DNA of 32,047 nucleotides. It comes from Croceivirga sp. GTDB lineage: Bacteria > Bacteroidota > Bacteroidia > Flavobacteriales > Flavobacteriaceae. The stretch spans positions 1 to 32,047 of the forward strand of contig JANQSA010000071.1 in the NCBI GenBank assembly GCA_028284285.1, read 5' to 3'. The notes below the pieces were generated by a model. The model did no database searches and had not been told where the DNA came from. It saw only the letters and a list, made by a program, of their open reading frames with translations. The position numbers and the translations under genes are program-made. Numbering within the stretch: the first letter of the stretch is position 1; each line of letters starts with the position of its first letter. Of the stretch, positions 7,727-20,396 are shown one piece after another.

Positions 7727-7743
7727 CGATATTGAAAATATCG
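7727..7743. promoter_or_regulatory. Perfect 7-bp inverted repeat in the sigma/fecR divergent region
   Basis: CGATATT (7727-7733) and AATATCG (7737-7743) flank GAA. It sits 18 bases upstream of the sigma factor start codon, within its leader or promoter. It could be an operator or a hairpin in the 5' leader. No experimental promoter consensus is clear enough to call. Confidence 0.4.
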
Positions 7744-7828
7744 AAATCTAAACAAAGATTAAAAAAAGTTTAAAACAATGTAGGGTTTGGGTAAACTTCG
7801 GGGTCATATAAATATAACCCAAGGTCAA

Positions 7829-8992
7829 ATGACATCCAACAAATTAGAAATCATCATCCAAAAGTACAATAGGGGTACACTGACTACGGATGAATTGGAT
7901 ATGCTCTTCGAGGCCCTTTCAGAAGACTGGTCAAGAAAACAGATTGAAAAATCAATTGAAATAGAGTACCTGCTTTCGTTAAAGTACCAAAAGGTAAATG
8001 CCGAAGAAGCCTACGAAGCATTTCTTTCCAAAACACGGCAAGACCGTAACCGAAACATCGTAAAAAAGAAGAAAAAGTACGTTGCCTTTTACCGGTATGC
8101 GGCCGTTTTCGTGGGACTTTTTGCCCTTTCGTACTATTTTTTGACACGTGAGTCGGTAGAACCACCCTTATTGAAAATCGAGGATAAGAACATTACGTTG
8201 CAATTGGGCGATGGCAAGATAAGAGTTGTTGATGCCGAAGGCAATGCCCAGGTACTAGATAAGAATGGGAAAGCCATTGCCACACAGACCGGTGATAAAA
8301 TCACATACACAAGCAAAGAAGATGACAATGAGCTTGTCTACAACGAACTGAACATTCCCTACGGGAAAAAATTCCAACTTGAACTGTCTGACGGTACCGT
8401 TGTACACTTGAATTCCGGTTCTTCCCTGAGATACCCCGTCAATTTCTTGGAAGGAAAAAACAGGAAGGTCTTTCTGAACGGCGAGGCCTATTTTAAGGTT
8501 ACCGAAGATGAGGCTCACCCATTTATCATTAACACGCAACAAGTGAATGTAAGGGTTTTGGGCACCGAGTTCAACGTCTCTTCATACAATGATGACGAAC
8601 ACGTAAATACCGTGTTGGTATCGGGCAGTGTGGAACTCTATGAAGACAGTGAAGCCAATATTGACAATGCATTACAACTGGCCCCCACCCAAAAAGGCAC
8701 TTGGAACAAAGCTGAAAAGACTTTTGGGGTCGAACAAGTCGATACGAACCTCTACACCGCATGGGTCGATGGTAGGCTTGTCTTTAGGGATACCCCCTTC
8801 AAGACCATTCGAAAAAAATTGGAAAGAAACTACAATGTTACCATCAACAACAACAATAAGCTTTTGGATGAGAATACCTTCAATGCCGTTTTTGACATTG
8901 AGACCATAGAAGAGGTGCTAGAGGTTTTTGACCGAAACTTTGGCATCAAGTACAGAATAGAAGACAATCAAATCATCATATATCAACAATAA
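7829..8992 (+). CDS. FecR-family anti-sigma factor
   Basis: Inner-membrane protein that holds the ECF sigma factor and releases it when SusC signals substrate. The chosen ATG at 7829 gives 387 residues; an in-frame TTG at 7787 would add 14 residues and is less likely. The cytoplasmic sigma-binding part covers residues 1-86, one membrane segment lies at about 87-105 (AVFVGLFALSYYFL), and the FecR domain is at about 175-270 ('PYGKKFQLELSDGTVVHLNS', 'VLGTEFNVSSY'). A DUF4974/STN-like C-terminal domain lies at about 316-385, where the SusC STN domain is expected to bind. All domains are intact. It is followed by SusC after 120 bases, and divergent from its sigma factor. Confidence 0.95.
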   Translation: MTSNKLEIIIQKYNRGTLTTDELDMLFEALSEDWSRKQIEKSIEIEYLLSLKYQKVNAEEAYEAFLSKTRQDRNRNIVKKKKKYVAFYRYAAVFVGLFALSYYFLTRESVEPPLLKIEDKNITLQLGDGKIRVVDAEGNAQVLDKNGKAIATQTGDKITYTSKEDDNELVYNELNIPYGKKFQLELSDGTVVHLNSGSSLRYPVNFLEGKNRKVFLNGEAYFKVTEDEAHPFIINTQQVNVRVLGTEFNVSSYNDDEHVNTVLVSGSVELYEDSEANIDNALQLAPTQKGTWNKAEKTFGVEQVDTNLYTAWVDGRLVFRDTPFKTIRKKLERNYNVTINNNNKLLDENTFNAVFDIETIEEVLEVFDRNFGIKYRIEDNQIIIYQQ

Positions 8993-9040
8993 AAGTTTGC
9001 CTATGAATGACCGATAATTGAGAGCCAAAACACCAAAAAA

Positions 9041-9073
9041 CGGGAAGTGCTCGCAACACCTCCCGTCAGGTGT
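9041..9073 (+). promoter_or_regulatory. Two mutually exclusive leader hairpins upstream of susC
   Basis: CGGGA (9041-9045) pairs with TCCCG (9061-9065), extended by GTG/CAC. The 3' arm also takes part in an alternative hairpin, ACACCT (9056-9061) with AGGTGT (9068-9073). The two cannot form together, as in attenuators or leader switches. Neither is followed by a good T run, so this is not a simple terminator. It may set the level of susCD against fecR. Confidence 0.45.
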
Positions 9074-9112
9074 GATTAAAATTAATTAACCACTTGAAAA
9101 CTTTACAAAATT

Positions 9113-12100
9113 ATGAAAAAACCAAACAAGCTTTGGCGCATTTCAATTTCGACAAAGTTCGATTTAAAGATGAAACTGACGACCTTATTACTTCTGGCGG
9201 TTTTGATACAGTTGAATGCGAACACTACGTATTCACAGAACACGAGAATCACGTTGAACATGACCGGGGCCACTGTGGAAGATGTGCTCACGGAAATAGA
9301 ATCTATGACCGAATTCAAATTCTTTGTTGACACAAAACGAATAGATGTCAAACGAAGGGTCAGCATCAATGAAAAACGGAAACGCGTTTCAAAAATATTG
9401 GAGAAGATGTTCTCAGGTACTGCTGTGACCTACGAAGTGTTCAAAAAACAAATCATACTAAAAAAGGAAACGGTCAACAACGTTACACCTGTTCCCACAA
9501 AAAAAGTTCCCAAAGAAGAACCGGAAATGGTGCAACAGACCATTTCGGGTACGGTAACCGATACCGAAGGCGTTCCCTTACCGGGAGCGACGGTCCTTGA
9601 AAAAGGTACCACTAACGGTACGGTGGCCGATTTTGATGGTAACTTCAGCCTAACCACGGTGAGCGACGAGCCTGTGTTGGTAGTTTCGTATGTTGGGTTC
9701 ACTTCCACTGAAGTGACCGTGGGTGATCAAACCACCTTAAACATTCAACTGAGACCGGATATAGCCTCATTGGATGAGGTGGTCATATTGGGGTATGCTG
9801 AGCAAAAGAAAGCCAACCTCACCGGGGCGGTCAGTACCATATCAAACGAATTAATACAAGAACGTCCCGCATCAAATACAGCTGACCTCTTGTCCGGTCT
9901 GGCAGCAGGTCTTTCAGTGAACCAGGCTTCGGGTGGTAACGCAGGCGGCGACGATCCTGTGATCAGGATAAGGGGGTTGGGGACCTTGAACAACTCAAAC
10001 CCATTGATATTGGTAGACGGTACCCCTGCATCCATCAGTGATATCAATCCGGCCGATATTGAGAACATCTCTGTTTTAAAAGATGCGGCGGCGGCGGCAA
10101 TCTACGGTTCCAGGGCAGCTAACGGTGTTATTTTGGTAACTACCAAAAGAGCCAAAGATGGTTTGCAGGTACAGTATGAGTCGTTTGTTGGCTTTCAGCA
10201 AGTAGGTACAAGACCTGACCTTATCACCGATCCCATATTATGGATGGAACTAAAGAACGAAGGGCTGACCAACGGAGGCCAATCAGTGATATTCAGCGAA
10301 TCGGCCATTGAGGATTATCGGCAGGGTTTGGGAACAGACCCCTATCTCTACCCGGCAACTGACTGGTTTGACGAATTAGTTGGCGGGGCGGCACTGATGA
10401 CATCGCACACCTTTACCGTAAACAGTGGCAATGAAAAAAGCAGGTTCCGAACTTCATTGAATTATTTGGACCAGGACGGTATTGGACTCAACAACGAGTT
10501 CAAACGATACAGCATAAGAATCAACCAAGAGAATAACTTGACGGACAACCTCACTTTTGGTGTCAATTTCTTTGGAGCATGGTCGGATATTACCCCAATA
10601 GTGGACGGCCGCCCAGGCCTATCCAACGCGCAAAGGGAGTTTTTGCACATGGGCATGCAAGAAGCACCCATCATTCCTTTTGAACAAGCTCCTGACGGCC
10701 GCTGGGGTGGGGCACAGGTTGACGGTGCTGGAACGGTAACAAATTGGAATGCCCTGGCCTCTGTAACCCAGGACAATGTGACCCGACAGCGGGTACAAGG
10801 CCAGTTATATGCCGCTTGGAATATCTTTGATGATTTAAGATTTGATGCCAGAGCCGCCATCAATTATGAAAACATCCAGCAAGACCAGTTTATAGGGTTG
10901 ATTCCCACTGGTACCCTCTGGAATTTTAATGATGAGACCGGATCCCCAACAGATAGGGGAGAATCGGCATTCGCCAGCCACAACACCTCATTGTTGTACA
11001 CGCAATATTTTACCCTCACTTATGATAAAACCTTTGGTGATGCCCACCGATTTACCCTTTTGGCCGGTAACCAGTTGGACGATTTTAGGCGTGAGACCTC
11101 AGAGGCCTCTCGATTGGAATTTCCCAGCAATGCAACTACAGCGGTAAGTGCTGGACAAGAAAACCCAGGGGCATCGGGCGACTTGACCGAATGGGCACTG
11201 CTCTCCTACTTTGGACGTTTCAACTACAATTTCAAAGAAAGGTATCTTTTGGAAGCTAATGTAAGGGTCGATGGCTCGTCGCGTTTCAGTGATGGAAACA
11301 AATACGGTACTTTCCCCTCTTTCTCTGCAGGTTGGCGTGTTTCCGAAGAACCTTTCATGAAAGACAAGACCTTTATAGACAATTTGAAGTTTAGGGGCTC
11401 ATGGGGTGTTTTGGGTAACCAGCAGATAAACGCTTATCCCTACCAAGCGGTCTATTCCGTGAACGAAAGCTACAGTTTTGGGGGAGATGTCGCTACCGGC
11501 ATCGCCCAAAACGAATTGGCCAATAACGATATTCAATGGGAAGAAACCACCACTTGGAACATCGGTATGGATTTGACGGCCTTTAAAGGAAAACTTAGCG
11601 TAAACGCAGAATATTTCAATAGGGAAACCGACGGTATTCTGGTGAGGCAGGAGATTCCTGACTATTTAGGAGGAAAAAGTGCCCCATTTGAAAACTTGGC
11701 CGTAGTGGTCAACGAGGGCTTTGAATTCAATGTCCTACACCGGAACAGAATTGGTGGTTTTGGATACAATGTGGGTTTCAACCTTACGGTACAGGAAAAT
11801 GAGCTCACCGATTATTTGAGCGACCTGCCATTCTTTGATGTGGAGAATACCGTATCCTTTGTGCTACAAGAAGGACAGCCCATAAATGCGTTTTATGGGT
11901 TCCAGAATACGGGCATATTCCAATCGGAAGAAGAAATAGCCAATGCACCTACCTATCCGAACACACCATCACCAGGAGACCTAAGGTTCGCCGATGTCAA
12001 TGGAAGGGATGAAGAGGGCAACCTTACAGGACAACCAGATGGGATGATCGATGAAGACGATAGAACGGTGATTGGCAACCAAATTCCCAAATATTTGTTC

Positions 12101-12580
12101 GGAGCCAATCTAGGGTTCGATTATAAAGGTTTTGACCTCTCATTTGTTTTACAAGGGGTATTTGATGTGGATACCTGGACAGGGGTTTCATCAGCTTTCT
12201 GGCCCAACGACAAAGATGACAGGGGTCAGATACATTCCTTATGGGTAAATAGATGGACTCCGGAAAATCCCAGTACCACCTTACCCAGGATCGTATCTGC
12301 AGGAGCTTATGATCAAAATGTCCTGCCCAACTCCTACTTTGTTGAGGACAACTCGTTCCTTAGAGTAAAGAACATGACCTTCGGGTACAATTTTGGCACT
12401 GAAGTACTTGATGCCATTAAATTGGATAGGCTTCGTTTATACATCAGTGTTGACAACCTAATCACCTTTTCAAAGTTTCAGGATAAATGGGGCTGGGACC
12501 CTGAACGTAGCTTCGGTCAGTTTGATGTGAGGATTCCAAATGTGCGTACTGCCGTTCTTGGCATTAATGTTACTTTTTAA
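9113..12580 (+). CDS. SusC-like TonB-dependent transporter with STN signalling domain
   Basis: Outer-membrane pore that imports oligosaccharides together with SusD, powered by TonB. The 1155-residue protein has a long N-terminus ending in a signal peptide (about residues 20-41). An STN domain (about 45-117) receives or passes signal to FecR, a carboxypeptidase-regulatory-like domain (about 142-213) follows, then a TonB-box/plug segment starting 'LDEVVILGYAEQ' at 220 and the 22-strand barrel to the final 'VLGINVTF'. The STN domain matches the sigma/FecR pair upstream. SusC proteins without such regulation lack it. The ATG at 9113 is the first in frame after the leader hairpins. The gene is full length and no lesion is seen. 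Confidence 0.97.
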   Translation: MKKPNKLWRISISTKFDLKMKLTTLLLLAVLIQLNANTTYSQNTRITLNMTGATVEDVLTEIESMTEFKFFVDTKRIDVKRRVSINEKRKRVSKILEKMFSGTAVTYEVFKKQIILKKETVNNVTPVPTKKVPKEEPEMVQQTISGTVTDTEGVPLPGATVLEKGTTNGTVADFDGNFSLTTVSDEPVLVVSYVGFTSTEVTVGDQTTLNIQLRPDIASLDEVVILGYAEQKKANLTGAVSTISNELIQERPASNTADLLSGLAAGLSVNQASGGNAGGDDPVIRIRGLGTLNNSNPLILVDGTPASISDINPADIENISVLKDAAAAAIYGSRAANGVILVTTKRAKDGLQVQYESFVGFQQVGTRPDLITDPILWMELKNEGLTNGGQSVIFSESAIEDYRQGLGTDPYLYPATDWFDELVGGAALMTSHTFTVNSGNEKSRFRTSLNYLDQDGIGLNNEFKRYSIRINQENNLTDNLTFGVNFFGAWSDITPIVDGRPGLSNAQREFLHMGMQEAPIIPFEQAPDGRWGGAQVDGAGTVTNWNALASVTQDNVTRQRVQGQLYAAWNIFDDLRFDARAAINYENIQQDQFIGLIPTGTLWNFNDETGSPTDRGESAFASHNTSLLYTQYFTLTYDKTFGDAHRFTLLAGNQLDDFRRETSEASRLEFPSNATTAVSAGQENPGASGDLTEWALLSYFGRFNYNFKERYLLEANVRVDGSSRFSDGNKYGTFPSFSAGWRVSEEPFMKDKTFIDNLKFRGSWGVLGNQQINAYPYQAVYSVNESYSFGGDVATGIAQNELANNDIQWEETTTWNIGMDLTAFKGKLSVNAEYFNRETDGILVRQEIPDYLGGKSAPFENLAVVVNEGFEFNVLHRNRIGGFGYNVGFNLTVQENELTDYLSDLPFFDVENTVSFVLQEGQPINAFYGFQNTGIFQSEEEIANAPTYPNTPSPGDLRFADVNGRDEEGNLTGQPDGMIDEDDRTVIGNQIPKYLFGANLGFDYKGFDLSFVLQGVFDVDTWTGVSSAFWPNDKDDRGQIHSLWVNRWTPENPSTTLPRIVSAGAYDQNVLPNSYFVEDNSFLRVKNMTFGYNFGTEVLDAIKLDRLRLYISVDNLITFSKFQDKWGWDPERSFGQFDVRIPNVRTAVLGINVTF

Positions 12581-12599
12581 ACCAGTAAATACAAAGAAA

Positions 12600-14207
12600 A
12601 TGAAAACAAGAATATATATAACGATACTGGGATTGTTTGTAGGTCTGGTTTCATGTGAAGATGTACTAGACAAACAGCCCACCGATGTAGTTGCTGAAAC
12701 CAATTTTTGGGTGACAGAGGGAGATGCCGAAGCAGGCCTTGTTGCCTGTTATGATGCCATGCGGATTCCAGAGGATAGGTCGGCCTTTTCTTGGGAAAGA
12801 TGGGGTTCCTTTGATATGATGTGTCAGGTAGGGGTACACCGCAATGGTGGGCTCAGGGCCATTTCAACCAGTACCCAGAATCCTACATGGAGGGATTTTG
12901 AACGTGCATGGCGCGGCCATTATCGAGGTTTGGTTAGAACCAATGATTTTTTGACCAATGTGGAGGACATTCCTTTCACAGATGAGGGCCGCAAGCAACG
13001 GGCCATTGGCGAAGCAAGATTTTTAAGGGCTCTGTACTCCTATGCGCTGACCATGATTTGGAGGGACGTTCCTTATTTTGAAAACGTACCGACTTTGGAA
13101 GACATTGGGCCGGATAAAACGCCACAGTCAGAAATTATTGCTGCTATAAAGGCAGATTTGAATGATGCGATCACTTTATTGCCAGATACCCCCGATGAGA
13201 TTGGCCGGGCCGGTAAAGGGGCGGCCTACATGCTACGGCTCAAACTGGCACTCTTTGAAGAAGATTGGGATGCCGCAGTGACTGCCGCAGAAGATGTCAT
13301 GAACTTGGGTATTTACTCGTTGGAACCCAATTTTGCTGAAGTTTTTTCCTTGGATAACGAAAACAACCCTGAAGTCATATTCGATGTCCAGGGCATTGCC
13401 GACAGCGATATTGAACCTGGCAACAGTTTTGAGGACATGTACTCGGGCAGATTCTCCTCCAACAGGGGGTTGTCCTGGGTAGGGCCAAGCCTATGGTTGG
13501 TGGATAAATATGAGGTGGTTGATGATAATCCTGTCTACACCCAAGAAGATGAGCGCATTCCAACAGAGATTTATGATTATTTTGAGGGCAGGGATCCGCG
13601 TTTGGATGCCACCATTGTACGTCCCGGAGCGCGTTTTTTCGGTATAGGAAACACCGATTTCCTATATCCTTTTGTACCCAATTACACCCACTCTAGAAGC
13701 GGTCTACATTCCCGAAAATATGTAGTGCCCGGCGAGGGCAGCAGGGATGGCAGTGGTGCGTCGCCGCTGAATTTTATTATTTTCCGTTACGCCGATGCCA
13801 TTTTACATTATGCGGAGGCTAGGGCAAGACAAAATCCGGGAGGCGCAACAAATGATGCACTCGTTATAGATGCCTTAAACCAAATACGCTCAAGAGCCTC
13901 GGATCAATTGCCATTATATACCACAAGCTCTTTCGGTTCCTCTGACGAATTACTCAACGCCATCTACGATGAGCGCATCAGGGAGATGGCATTGGAGGGT
14001 TGGCTGTATTGGGATTTTAAGCGATGGGGCTTAATTGAACAGCGTAATGGTTTTGAATCTATGGGTATGTTCATAGATAATGATGTGGTAGCTTTTGACC
14101 CCAACCCCAAAGTTATTATGGCCTGGACACCAAACAAGGATGAGTACTTCCCCATACCCCAAGCAGAAATTGACTTGACGGGTATGGAACAGAACCCAGG
14201 GTGGTAA
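12600..14207 (+). CDS. SusD-like surface glycan-binding lipoprotein
   Basis: Cell-surface lid of the SusC pore that captures the oligosaccharide. With the ATG at 12600 the protein has 535 residues and a lipoprotein signal MKTRIYITILGLFVGLVSC (Cys19), followed by acidic residues. Upstream in-frame codons inside the susC end are not needed. SusD-like N-terminal domain covers about 40-230 (TPR-like helices, 'RAIGEARFLRALYSYALTM'), and the RagB/SusD C-terminal region ends with 'YFPIPQAEIDLTGMEQNPGW', the usual family ending. It starts 19 bases after susC and is surely co-transcribed. A clear terminator follows at 14240. Confidence 0.97.
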   Translation: MKTRIYITILGLFVGLVSCEDVLDKQPTDVVAETNFWVTEGDAEAGLVACYDAMRIPEDRSAFSWERWGSFDMMCQVGVHRNGGLRAISTSTQNPTWRDFERAWRGHYRGLVRTNDFLTNVEDIPFTDEGRKQRAIGEARFLRALYSYALTMIWRDVPYFENVPTLEDIGPDKTPQSEIIAAIKADLNDAITLLPDTPDEIGRAGKGAAYMLRLKLALFEEDWDAAVTAAEDVMNLGIYSLEPNFAEVFSLDNENNPEVIFDVQGIADSDIEPGNSFEDMYSGRFSSNRGLSWVGPSLWLVDKYEVVDDNPVYTQEDERIPTEIYDYFEGRDPRLDATIVRPGARFFGIGNTDFLYPFVPNYTHSRSGLHSRKYVVPGEGSRDGSGASPLNFIIFRYADAILHYAEARARQNPGGATNDALVIDALNQIRSRASDQLPLYTTSSFGSSDELLNAIYDERIREMALEGWLYWDFKRWGLIEQRNGFESMGMFIDNDVVAFDPNPKVIMAWTPNKDEYFPIPQAEIDLTGMEQNPGW

Positions 14208-14239
14208 AGATTAAGTCAAGTTAGTTTGAGTTAGTTTGA

Positions 14240-14287
14240 AAAGGGCTGTTTGCCGTAGTAGGAACAACAAACAGCCCTTTCTTTTTT
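14240..14287 (+). terminator. Rho-independent terminator after susCD
   Basis: A 13-base perfect stem (14240-14252 with 14268-14280) is followed directly by CTTTTTT. It lies 32 bases after the susD stop. It should separate or dampen transcription between susCD and the enzyme genes, which therefore need readthrough or a promoter in 14288-14457. Confidence 0.9.
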
Positions 14288-14394
14288 AATGAGTGCATAA
14301 GCAACATAGGAGATTTTTATGTCTGGAACAGCAATACACTTGAATTATACTTTAATCGTAAGGTACAAAAGGATGTGCCAGTTTTAATATTTAA

Positions 14395-17682
<3,288 letters not shown>

Positions 17683-17689
17683 CGCACCA

Positions 17690-19267
17690 ATGAGCATACA
17701 TAAAACATCAACCTGTTCTATTTCATACTACTTTATGCCCTTTGCTTCATTATTCTTTTTTTCGTGTGCTGAGATCAACAATGAGCATGTGGCAGAAAAA
17801 CCCAACATCATCATCATCTATGCCGATGATTTAGGCTATGGAGATTTGGGAAGCTATGGTGCCATAGGGGTCAACACCCCGGCATTGGACAGTTTGGCAC
17901 AACATGGCATCAAATTTACCGATGCCCATTGTACGGCGGCCACCTGTACGCCATCACGATATTCATTGCTTACGGGCAGTTATGCCTTCAGGAACAATGC
18001 CGAGGTGTTGCCTGGCAACTCCCCTTTGCTCATAGACCCGGATAAGGGCACCTTGCCTGCCATGCTGAAAGAAGCAGGCTACAAAACGGCCGTGGTCGGC
18101 AAATGGCATCTGGGGCTCGGCAACAGAGAATTGGACTGGAACGAGGCCATTAAACCAGGCCCCTTGGAAGTAGGTTTTGATTACTCCTTCATCATCCCCG
18201 CTACGGGCGATAGGGTACCCTGTGTTTTTGTCGAAAATTACCACGTGGTAAGCCTATCGAAAGATGATCCCATTCAGGTAAGTTATGACGGACCCATTGG
18301 GGATGGCCCCACGGGCACCTCGAACCCTGAACTCTTGAAACAGCAGGCAGACCCCCAGCACAGTGAAACCATTATCAATGGGGTAAGCCGTATCGGATAT
18401 ATGACAGGCGGGCATTCAGCATGGTGGAAAGATGAGGATTTTGCCGACATCCTGACCGAAAAAGCAGAAAGCTTTATTGCCGGAAACAAAGACAATCCTT
18501 TTTTTCTGTTTTTTTCCTTTCACGATATACACGTGCCCAGAATTCCACATGAGCGATTTGTGGGCCAGAGCAAAATGGGGCCAAGGGGCGATGCCATAGT
18601 ACAAATGGATTGGTGTGTTAAACAGATAATGAAATCGCTGGATACCTTTAAGTTAAGTAGCAACACTTTAGTAATCTTCACCAGTGATAACGGCCCGGTG
18701 CTCGATGATGGGTATGCAGACCGATCGGTAGAGTTGCTGGGCCAACACCAACCTGGAGGGCCTTTTCGTGGGGGCAAATACAGTGCTTTTGAGGCCGGAA
18801 CCCGTGTGCCGACCATCGTTCATTGGCCGGAAAAAGTCAAGGCCAAGGTCAGCGATGCCCTGTTGAGCCAAGTGGACCTCTATGCTAGCATTGCTTCCAT
18901 AGTGGATGGAAAAATTGGTGCCGAAGATGCGCCCGACAGCTTTGATTTTTCAAAAGCTTGGTTGGGAAAGAGCGATACAGGGCGTAGCACTATGTTGGAA
19001 GAATCAGTGGCCACATTGGCCTTACGGGATGGCCAATGGAAGTACATTCGAGAAGTGCCCAATGTGGAAAATTATCCCGTATGGGTAAAAGATATCAAGG
19101 CTATTGAACATGGGGTAAGCACCGAGGCACAACTGTACAATCTGACCAACGATCCCCATGAACAGCATAACCTGGCCGAAAAATATCCCGAAAGGGCAAA
19201 AGAAATGCGGGCAACGATTCAAGAAATCGAAAAAAGAGCCACCAGACCGGGGTGGGCCAATGAGTGA
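17690..19267 (+). CDS. Lipoprotein sulfatase (S1 family) no. 2
   Basis: Removes sulfate from sugar residues of the PUL substrate. It has 525 residues, a lipoprotein signal with FFFSC (Cys26), and the active-site motif CTPSR with Cys86 as formylglycine precursor. The metal-binding start 'IIIYADDLGYGDLGSYG', the 'KWHLGLGN' lysine/histidine block and 'FTSDNGPVLDDG' metal ligands are all present. A 'PATGDRVPCVFVEN' stretch and the 'GGPFRGGKYSAFEAGTRVP' block are typical of arylsulfatase-A-like exo-sulfatases that act on galactose or N-acetylgalactosamine derivatives; the subfamily is not certain. It starts 7 bases after the GH2 stop, so the two are translationally close and likely work on the same chain end. 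Confidence 0.94.
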   Translation: MSIHKTSTCSISYYFMPFASLFFFSCAEINNEHVAEKPNIIIIYADDLGYGDLGSYGAIGVNTPALDSLAQHGIKFTDAHCTAATCTPSRYSLLTGSYAFRNNAEVLPGNSPLLIDPDKGTLPAMLKEAGYKTAVVGKWHLGLGNRELDWNEAIKPGPLEVGFDYSFIIPATGDRVPCVFVENYHVVSLSKDDPIQVSYDGPIGDGPTGTSNPELLKQQADPQHSETIINGVSRIGYMTGGHSAWWKDEDFADILTEKAESFIAGNKDNPFFLFFSFHDIHVPRIPHERFVGQSKMGPRGDAIVQMDWCVKQIMKSLDTFKLSSNTLVIFTSDNGPVLDDGYADRSVELLGQHQPGGPFRGGKYSAFEAGTRVPTIVHWPEKVKAKVSDALLSQVDLYASIASIVDGKIGAEDAPDSFDFSKAWLGKSDTGRSTMLEESVATLALRDGQWKYIREVPNVENYPVWVKDIKAIEHGVSTEAQLYNLTNDPHEQHNLAEKYPERAKEMRATIQEIEKRATRPGWANE

Positions 19268-19302
19268 AACATCCCAAGACGTATTGTGAAATATAAGTAT
19301 TA

Positions 19303-20394
19303 ATGACAACGAAATTGAAAGAACACTGCATTAAGAATATCACTTTTTACCAAACGAGCACTGATTTGAAGAAGCCCATTTCAGACGCTACGCATACGTT
19401 GACCGAAATATCTTTCTTGGTCATGCGGATACAGCTTGAAAACGGTGTTGTCGGAGAGTCATACCTTTTGGCCTTTCAGTATTCGCGCAATGCCATCATC
19501 GGCGCATTAAGAGATGTCAAAGAAGCGGTTATCGGCCATACGGCCAATGAAATGGGCGTAATCCATAAAAAATTGAATGGCCTCTTCGAATACTTTGGCA
19601 ATCAAGGCCTGTTACGATGGGCCCAGGCCGCCGTTAATATTGCCATGTGGGATGCATGGGGCAAATGCTTGGGCTTTCCAGTACACAAAATTTTGGGGGT
19701 GCACCAAAACAAAGTGCCGATTTATGGCAGTGGAGGCTGGCTTTCGTACACGATGGATGAGCTGTTGCAAGAAGTGACCGATTACGCGCAAAGGGGATTT
19801 AAAGCGGTCAAAATCAAGGTGGGGTCACAAAAAATCAGCACCGACATCGAACGCTTGAAAAATGTTAGGGAAGTCGTAGGCGACGATGTGGATATTATGA
19901 TGGATGCCAACCAAGGTATGGATTTGCCATCGGCAATGAAGTTGGCAATGGCGGCCAGGGAGCTGAACATACAATGGTTTGAAGAGCCCGTGGACCACCA
20001 ATACTTTCAGGCCTACGAATTGCTCAAAAAAACGGGGGTCGCTTTAGCCATGGGAGAACGTGAATTTGGCACCATGCCCTTAAAAATACTGGCCGCACAT
20101 AATGCCCTGGATATTTGGCAACCTGACATACTCCGAATAGGTGGCGTAGAGGCTTGGAGGGAAAGTGCTGCATTGGCCAAAAGTTTTCATTTGCCGGTAT
20201 TGCCGCATTATTACAAAGACTATGACGTACCCCTGCTCTGCACAATTTCCAATGGTGCGGGTGCAGAGTCCTTTGATTGGATCGACCCCTTGATTGACAA
20301 TCCCATGACTGTAAAGAATGGGTATGCCATGCCCCATGACCGACCTGGTTGGGGTTTCAATTTTTTGGATGAACACCTAACAGAAATTAAATAA
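19303..20394 (+). CDS. Enolase-superfamily sugar-acid dehydratase (mandelate racemase subgroup)
   Basis: Cytoplasmic enzyme that abstracts the proton next to a carboxylate, normally dehydrating an aldonate or aldarate to a 2-keto-3-deoxy acid. The 363-residue protein has the full mandelate-racemase residue set at nearly the original spacing: K170-x-K172 ('VKIKVG'), metal ligands D201, E227 and E252, the D275/H302 dyad, and E322 ('GAESF'). The C-terminal segment resembles L-talarate/galactarate dehydratases. An anhydro-galactonate cycloisomerase, used for agar and carrageenan sugars, belongs to the same superfamily and is an alternative. Start ATG 19303 follows the sulfatase by 35 bases, and the SDR starts 2 bases after its stop. 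No signal peptide. Confidence 0.9.
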   Translation: MTTKLKEHCIKNITFYQTSTDLKKPISDATHTLTEISFLVMRIQLENGVVGESYLLAFQYSRNAIIGALRDVKEAVIGHTANEMGVIHKKLNGLFEYFGNQGLLRWAQAAVNIAMWDAWGKCLGFPVHKILGVHQNKVPIYGSGGWLSYTMDELLQEVTDYAQRGFKAVKIKVGSQKISTDIERLKNVREVVGDDVDIMMDANQGMDLPSAMKLAMAARELNIQWFEEPVDHQYFQAYELLKKTGVALAMGEREFGTMPLKILAAHNALDIWQPDILRIGGVEAWRESAALAKSFHLPVLPHYYKDYDVPLLCTISNGAGAESFDWIDPLIDNPMTVKNGYAMPHDRPGWGFNFLDEHLTEIK

Positions 20395-20396
20395 CC

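Noticed and set aside
7787-7828. TTG start for fecR
   Set aside because: The ATG at 7829 gives a normal FecR N-terminus; the 14 extra residues show no conservation pattern I recognise.
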